Positions 60,268 through 64,000 of a stretch of DNA of 64,000 bases are shown here, in pieces (the stretch's first letter is position 1; each line of letters opens with the position of its first letter). The notes below the pieces were generated by a model. It had not been told where the DNA came from and ran no database searches. It saw only the letters and a program-made list of their open reading frames with translations. This DNA comes from Actinomadura rudentiformis (GTDB lineage Bacteria; Actinomycetota; Actinomycetes; Streptosporangiales; Streptosporangiaceae), in the NCBI RefSeq assembly GCF_008923185.1, contig NZ_WBMT01000025.1, positions 62,001 through 126,000 on the forward strand, given 5' to 3'. Position numbers and translations under genes: made by a program.

Positions 60268-60282
60268 TCCCGCTGATCGGGA
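60268..60282. promoter_or_regulatory. Palindromic activator-type site upstream of the Kst4D-like gene
   Basis: TCCCGCTGATCGGGA has TACGAT (60237-60232) exactly 30 nt away on the minus strand. The predicted transcript start is near 60225, 28 bases before the chosen start codon. The region from 60283 to 60376 holds nothing else that I can support. Confidence 0.65.
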
Positions 60283-60376
60283 GTTAGGTCGGGTGACGGC
60301 GGCCATGCGGTTCGACGGAGACCCACGCTCGTGTGGCTCCCGTGCTGAACGAGCTGCCCTGGACCTATGAGCCCCT

Positions 60377-61417
60377 TCAACGAGGTCGCGGTACTTCGAT
60401 TACGGCCTTGATGAGTCGTCCCCGGCGGGACGGTTCGAGCGCGTCTTCGACGATCCGGTCATAGCCGACGAGGGTCACCCACTGGTCGACGGGGAGCAGC
60501 CCCCGGTCCATCCAGTCGATGACCGCCTCGAATGCCTCTCGGGACTCACCGCTGTGTCCCTGGATGGTCAGCTCCTTGGCCAGCACGAGAAGCGCGTTCA
60601 TCGAGTACGGCCGTTCGTGCAGCCCGATGACGACGATGCGGCCGCGCCTGCGGGTGATCGAGAACGCGAGGTCCATGGCCTTAGCCGCACCCGCGCACTC
60701 GAAGACGACGTCAGCGCCGGAACCGCCGCTCATCGAGCGGACGATGCCGTCGATGTCGTCGCTCACCGGATCGAGAACCGTCAGCCCCTCGATGTCGGCC
60801 AGGGTCTTCCGGCGTTCCTCGGAGAGTTCGACGACGACCGTCGACACCCCGGTCGCCCGGAGGGCCAGCGCACAGCCGATGCCGATGAGCCCGGCGCCTG
60901 TGACGAGCGCCACGCCGTCCCTGTTGGTGTTGGCCCGGAGGACCGCGGTGGCCGCCACGGAGAGGGGTTCGATCAGCGCACCCTGCAGGAGGCTGACGCT
61001 GTCAGGCAGCTTCACCGCCAGATCGGCAGGGATCACGGTGTGCTCGGCCAGACCGCCGATCGGGCCGCCGCACCCCACCGTCGAGACCGAACGGTCGACC
61101 CGCTCGCACGAGATCGGATGGCCGGCGCGGCACTCGCCGCACTCGCCGCACGAGATCAGCGGGAACACGGCGACACGGTCGCCCACCGAGACCGAGGTGA
61201 CGTCCGGAGCCGCCTCGGCGACGGTCGCCGACAGCTCATGCCCGATGTGCCGGGGGCGGCTCGGCAGCGCGTCGTCCTCGGCGAAGTAGTAGTGCAGGTC
61301 GGTGCCGCATATGCCGACATAGGCCATCCGCAGGCGTACCTCGCCGGCCTTCAAGTCGGGGTCGGGCTCGTCCTGCAACCGGAGGTCATGCTGTCCGAAG
61401 AGTCGATACGCCTGCAT
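60377..61417 (-). CDS. Zinc-dependent alcohol dehydrogenase (MDR family)
   Basis: This 346-residue medium-chain dehydrogenase has the catalytic zinc site CGTDLHYY and GHELS, the structural zinc Cys set (CGECGECRAGHPISC) and the NAD fold GAGLIGIGCALAL. It resembles sorbitol/threonine/butanediol dehydrogenases, so a sugar alcohol or steroid alcohol may be the substrate. ACGAGGAA precedes the ATG. It lies 53 bases after the cysNC stop and no shared palindrome is seen before it. Confidence 0.87.
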   Translation of the reverse strand: MQAYRLFGQHDLRLQDEPDPDLKAGEVRLRMAYVGICGTDLHYYFAEDDALPSRPRHIGHELSATVAEAAPDVTSVSVGDRVAVFPLISCGECGECRAGHPISCERVDRSVSTVGCGGPIGGLAEHTVIPADLAVKLPDSVSLLQGALIEPLSVAATAVLRANTNRDGVALVTGAGLIGIGCALALRATGVSTVVVELSEERRKTLADIEGLTVLDPVSDDIDGIVRSMSGGSGADVVFECAGAAKAMDLAFSITRRRGRIVVIGLHERPYSMNALLVLAKELTIQGHSGESREAFEAVIDWMDRGLLPVDQWVTLVGYDRIVEDALEPSRRGRLIKAVIEVPRPR

Positions 61418-61470
61418 CTGCGTTCCTCGTTCAGTTCTGGGAGGGAGCCATCGGGCGGACTCCCGGGTTG

Positions 61471-63375
61471 TCAGCGGGGCTCGGCGGGCCGGTTCAGCAG
61501 GTAGGTGACGATCCGCTCCACCGCCTGTTCGGTGGTGGTCTCGCTCATCCGGATGTGGAGTTCAGGCTGTTCCGGAGGCTCGTAGGGGGAGTCGATCCCG
61601 GTGAAGTTCGGCAGTTCGCCACGCCGGGCCTTGGCGTACAAGCCCTTGGGATCCCGGGCCTCGGCGACTGCCAGCGGGGTGTCGACGAAGACCTCGACGA
61701 ATTCTCCGTCCTCGACCAGGTCCCGAGCCATGCGGCGGTCCTCCCGGTACGGAGAGATCAGGCAGACCAAGCTGATGAGGCCGGAGTCCGTCATGAGGGC
61801 GGCGACCTCAGCGCTGCGCCGAACGTTCTCGACGCGATCGGCCGGGGTGAAGCCCAGGTCGCGGTTCAGACCGTGTCGCAGGTTGTCTCCGTCGAGCAGA
61901 TAGGTATGGTGCCCGAGCGCGTGCAGCCTGCGCTCCACCTGGTTGGCGATGGTCGACTTTCCCGCGCCGGACAGCCCGGTGAACCACACCACTGTCGGCC
62001 TTTGCCGCTTCAAGGCGGCGCGGGCGGCCTTGTCGACCTCAAGTGCCTGCCAGTGGACGTTGTCGGCGCGCCGCAAGGCGAAGTTCAGCAGCCCGACCCC
62101 CACTGTGGCGTTGGTCAGGCGGTCGATGATGACGAATCCGCCCAGGTCCCGGTTGTCCTTGTAGGGGTCGAACGGTGTCATCTGGTCGAAATGGACCGTG
62201 CACACACCGATCTGGTTGAGGCTCAGCGTCCTGGCTGCCGTGTGCTCCAGCGTGTTGACGTTCACCCGGTACTTGGGATGGTCGGCGGCCATCCCGACGG
62301 TCCTCGCGCCGATCTTGGCGAGGTAGCGTCGTCCGGGCAGCAATTCGTCCTCGCTCATCCATACGATGTGCGCCTCGAACTGGTCGGCGATGGCAGGCGG
62401 TGCGTCCGCCGCGGCGATGATGTCGCCCCGGCTGACGTCGATCTCGTCAGTGAGGATGAGTGTGATGGACTGGCCTGCGACCGCCTCCGGCAGGTCGCCA
62501 TCGTAGGTGCCGATCCGCGCGACGGTGCTCTCCGCGCCGGAGGGCAGGATGCGCACTCGATCGCCGGGACGGATCACGCCGCTCGGGATGAGGCCGGAGA
62601 AGCCGCGAAAGTCGAGATGGGGCCGGTTCACCCACTGCACTATCAGCCGGAACGGCTCCCCTGCCCGGTCGTCGTCGACGTCGACGGTCTCCAGATGTTC
62701 TACGAGGGTCGGGCCTGAATACCACGGGGTGTTCGGGCTGGACTGCGTGATGTTGTCGCCCCGCAGCGCCGACAACGGGATGCTGACCACGTCGGGGAGG
62801 CCGAGTTCAGCGGCGAATGCCCGGTACTCGGCATCGATCTGTTCGAAGACCTCGCGCGAGTAACCGACGATGTCCAGCTTGTTGACGGCCAGCACGATGT
62901 GGCGGATGCCCAGCAGCGCGACGAGGTAGCTGTGGCGGCGCGTCTGGGTGAGCAACCCCTTGCGGGCGTCGACCAGGATGACGGCGAGGTCAGCGGTGGA
63001 TGCACCCGTGACCATGTTGCGGGTGTACTGCTCGTGGCCCGGCGCGTCGGCGACGACGAACTTGCGTCGTTCGGTGGAGAAGTACCGGTAGGCGACGTCA
63101 ATGGTGATGCCCTGCTCGCGTTCGGCCGCCAACCCGTCGACGAGCAGCGCGAGGTCGAGGTCGTCGCCCTGCGTGCCGTCCTTCTTCGAGTCGGTTTCCA
63201 GCGCCGCGAGCTGGTCTTCGAAGACGAGCTTGGACTCGTACAGGAACCGCCCGATGAGAGTGCTCTTGCCGTCGTCGACGCTGCCGCAGGTGATGAACCG
63301 CAGCAGTGACTTCTCCTGCTGGCCGGCGAGGTATGCCTCGATATCGGAGGCTATCCGGCTGTCGGCATGGGCCAT
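61471..63375 (-). CDS. cysNC: Bifunctional sulfate adenylyltransferase GTPase subunit/APS kinase
   Basis: This 634-residue fusion has the CysN GTPase (GSVDDGKSTLIGR, DAPGHEQYTRNM, NKLD) with its beta domains, then an APS kinase from about residue 465 (GLSGAGKSTIANQ). CysN with CysD makes APS from sulfate and ATP, and the kinase makes PAPS. The ATG shares one base with the cysD stop. This is normal sulfur metabolism at the edge of the steroid locus; a PAPS link to steroid sulfation is possible but unsupported. Confidence 0.93.
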   Translation of the reverse strand: MAHADSRIASDIEAYLAGQQEKSLLRFITCGSVDDGKSTLIGRFLYESKLVFEDQLAALETDSKKDGTQGDDLDLALLVDGLAAEREQGITIDVAYRYFSTERRKFVVADAPGHEQYTRNMVTGASTADLAVILVDARKGLLTQTRRHSYLVALLGIRHIVLAVNKLDIVGYSREVFEQIDAEYRAFAAELGLPDVVSIPLSALRGDNITQSSPNTPWYSGPTLVEHLETVDVDDDRAGEPFRLIVQWVNRPHLDFRGFSGLIPSGVIRPGDRVRILPSGAESTVARIGTYDGDLPEAVAGQSITLILTDEIDVSRGDIIAAADAPPAIADQFEAHIVWMSEDELLPGRRYLAKIGARTVGMAADHPKYRVNVNTLEHTAARTLSLNQIGVCTVHFDQMTPFDPYKDNRDLGGFVIIDRLTNATVGVGLLNFALRRADNVHWQALEVDKAARAALKRQRPTVVWFTGLSGAGKSTIANQVERRLHALGHHTYLLDGDNLRHGLNRDLGFTPADRVENVRRSAEVAALMTDSGLISLVCLISPYREDRRMARDLVEDGEFVEVFVDTPLAVAEARDPKGLYAKARRGELPNFTGIDSPYEPPEQPELHIRMSETTTEQAVERIVTYLLNRPAEPR

Positions 63376-64000
63376 CAGAAGTAGCCTTCCTGCTTCTTCT
63401 TCTCCATCGAAGCGCTGGAGTCGTGGTCGATGGCCCTGCCCTGACGCTCCGACGTGGTGGTCAGCAGCATCTCCCGGATGATGTCGAGCAGGGTGTCCGC
63501 CGTGGACTCGATGGCCCCGGTCAGCGGATAGCACCCGAGCGTCCGGAACCGCACGCTCTGCTTCGTCGGCGTCTCACCCGGTTCGAGGGGCATCCGGTCG
63601 TCGTCGACCATGATCAGCATCCCGTCGCGCCGCACGACCGGCCGCGGTGCGGCGAAGTACAGCGGGACGATCGGGATCCGCTCGATGTTGATGTACTGCC
63701 ACACGTCGAGCTCGGTCCAGTTCGACAGCGGGAACACACGTACGGTCTCGCCGGGGTTGGTCCGCGCGTTGTAGGCGCGCCACAGCTCGGGCCGCTGCCG
63801 CTTGGGGTCCCACCGGTGCTGCGGCGAACGGATGGAGAACACCCTCTCTTTGGCTCGCGACTTCTCCTCGTCCCGGCGGGCTCCGCCGAACGCGAGGTCG
63901 AAGCCGTGCTGGTCGAGCGCCTGTTTGAGGCCCTCGGTCTTCCACATGTCGGTGTGCGTCGCCGAACCGTGCTCGAACGGGTTGATGCCCAGCCGTACGC
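63375..64000 (-). CDS. cysD: Sulfate adenylyltransferase subunit 2, 5' end beyond window
   Basis: The visible 208 codons contain the PAPS-reductase-type segments LGINPFEHGSATHTDMWKTE, FGGARRDEEKSRAKERVFS and PLSNWTELDVWQYINIERIPIVPLYFA, all typical of CysD. The N-terminus with the ATP pyrophosphatase loop lies outside the window. It is coupled to cysNC downstream. Confidence 0.93.
   Translation of the reverse strand, partial: VRLGINPFEHGSATHTDMWKTEGLKQALDQHGFDLAFGGARRDEEKSRAKERVFSIRSPQHRWDPKRQRPELWRAYNARTNPGETVRVFPLSNWTELDVWQYINIERIPIVPLYFAAPRPVVRRDGMLIMVDDDRMPLEPGETPTKQSVRFRTLGCYPLTGAIESTADTLLDIIREMLLTTTSERQGRAIDHDSSASMEKKKQEGYF

Noticed and set aside
1..64000. CRISPR arrays, tRNA or rRNA genes, insertion sequences, prophage genes
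   Set aside because: No repeat-spacer series, no transposase or integrase motifs and no RNA gene signatures were seen while reading both strands.
61471..64000. Sulfate activation genes as part of a steroid-sulfate system
   Set aside because: CysNC and CysD are ordinary sulfur-assimilation genes, no sulfotransferase or sulfatase is visible, and no shared palindrome precedes them within the window.

Overview
The window is a dense, high-GC chromosomal segment of an actinomycete. GTG and TTG starts, 4-base start/stop overlaps, an F420-type (LLM) oxidoreductase, KstR-family regulators and Hsa/Ipd-type enzymes all point to Actinomycetota; the genus cannot be decided from the sequence. Almost every gene belongs to aerobic 9,10-seco steroid catabolism. 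No tRNA, rRNA, insertion sequence or CRISPR array was seen.

Layout. 1-5659 (minus): an igr-like side-chain operon (MaoC hydratase halves, DUF35 protein, Ltp2-like aldolase, paired acyl-CoA dehydrogenases, SDR). 5856-14679 (plus, divergent): a second dehydrogenase pair, a tandem CaiB protein, alpha-methylacyl-CoA racemase, MaoC hydratase, a small unknown protein and an acyl-CoA ligase. 14645-19418: tandem MarR, IclR, HsaB-type flavin reductase, KstR-like TetR and an HsaA paralogue. 19939-27642: SMP-30/SDR/P450, KshA/small Cys protein/KshB, then HsaG/HsaF. 27639-35799: IclR, a further HsaA paralogue, MaoC, thiolase, FadD3-type ligase, KstR2-type repressor and IpdA/IpdB, for the C/D-ring remnant (HIP). 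35931-42662: an operon of F420 oxidoreductase, SnoaL-like protein, GH43 and secreted GH106, facing an SDR/SnoaL unit. 43300-50363: HIP-type acyl-CoA dehydrogenases, enoyl-CoA hydratase and KstD. 50376-51736: gene remnants around a Gfo/Idh oxidoreductase. 51768-58628: an hsaD-hsaA-hsaC-hsaE operon continuing into a GH2 beta-galactosidase and a GH3 stub. 58707-61417: Kst4D-like dehydrogenase and a zinc alcohol dehydrogenase. 61471-64000: CysNC and CysD at the edge.

Regulation. Two separate sets of palindromes divide the locus. A 15-bp palindrome, consensus TCCCGCTnAGCGGGA, occurs at eleven places. At each, a -10-like hexamer lies 29-31 nt (usually exactly 30) downstream, and at the divergent sites I tested it does so on both sides, except that the IclR side of 28500 fails and the minus side of 50550 is only marginal. 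This geometry suggests an activator binding just upstream of -35. A different AT-rich palindrome, TACCAAACATTTGTTTGGTA, occurs three times at HIP/beta-oxidation promoters and is probably the site of the KstR2-like repressor at 33564.

Main idea. All intact glycosidases (GH106, GH43, GH2), the GH3 stub and the Gfo/Idh enzyme lie in transcription units that start at the first palindrome, and two are coupled to or tightly packed behind steroid genes. This suggests that the natural substrate is a steroid glycoside (saponin, glycoalkaloid or cardenolide type), with sugar removal and ring degradation under one control. That is inference from gene context; the steroid assignments themselves are well supported by motifs.
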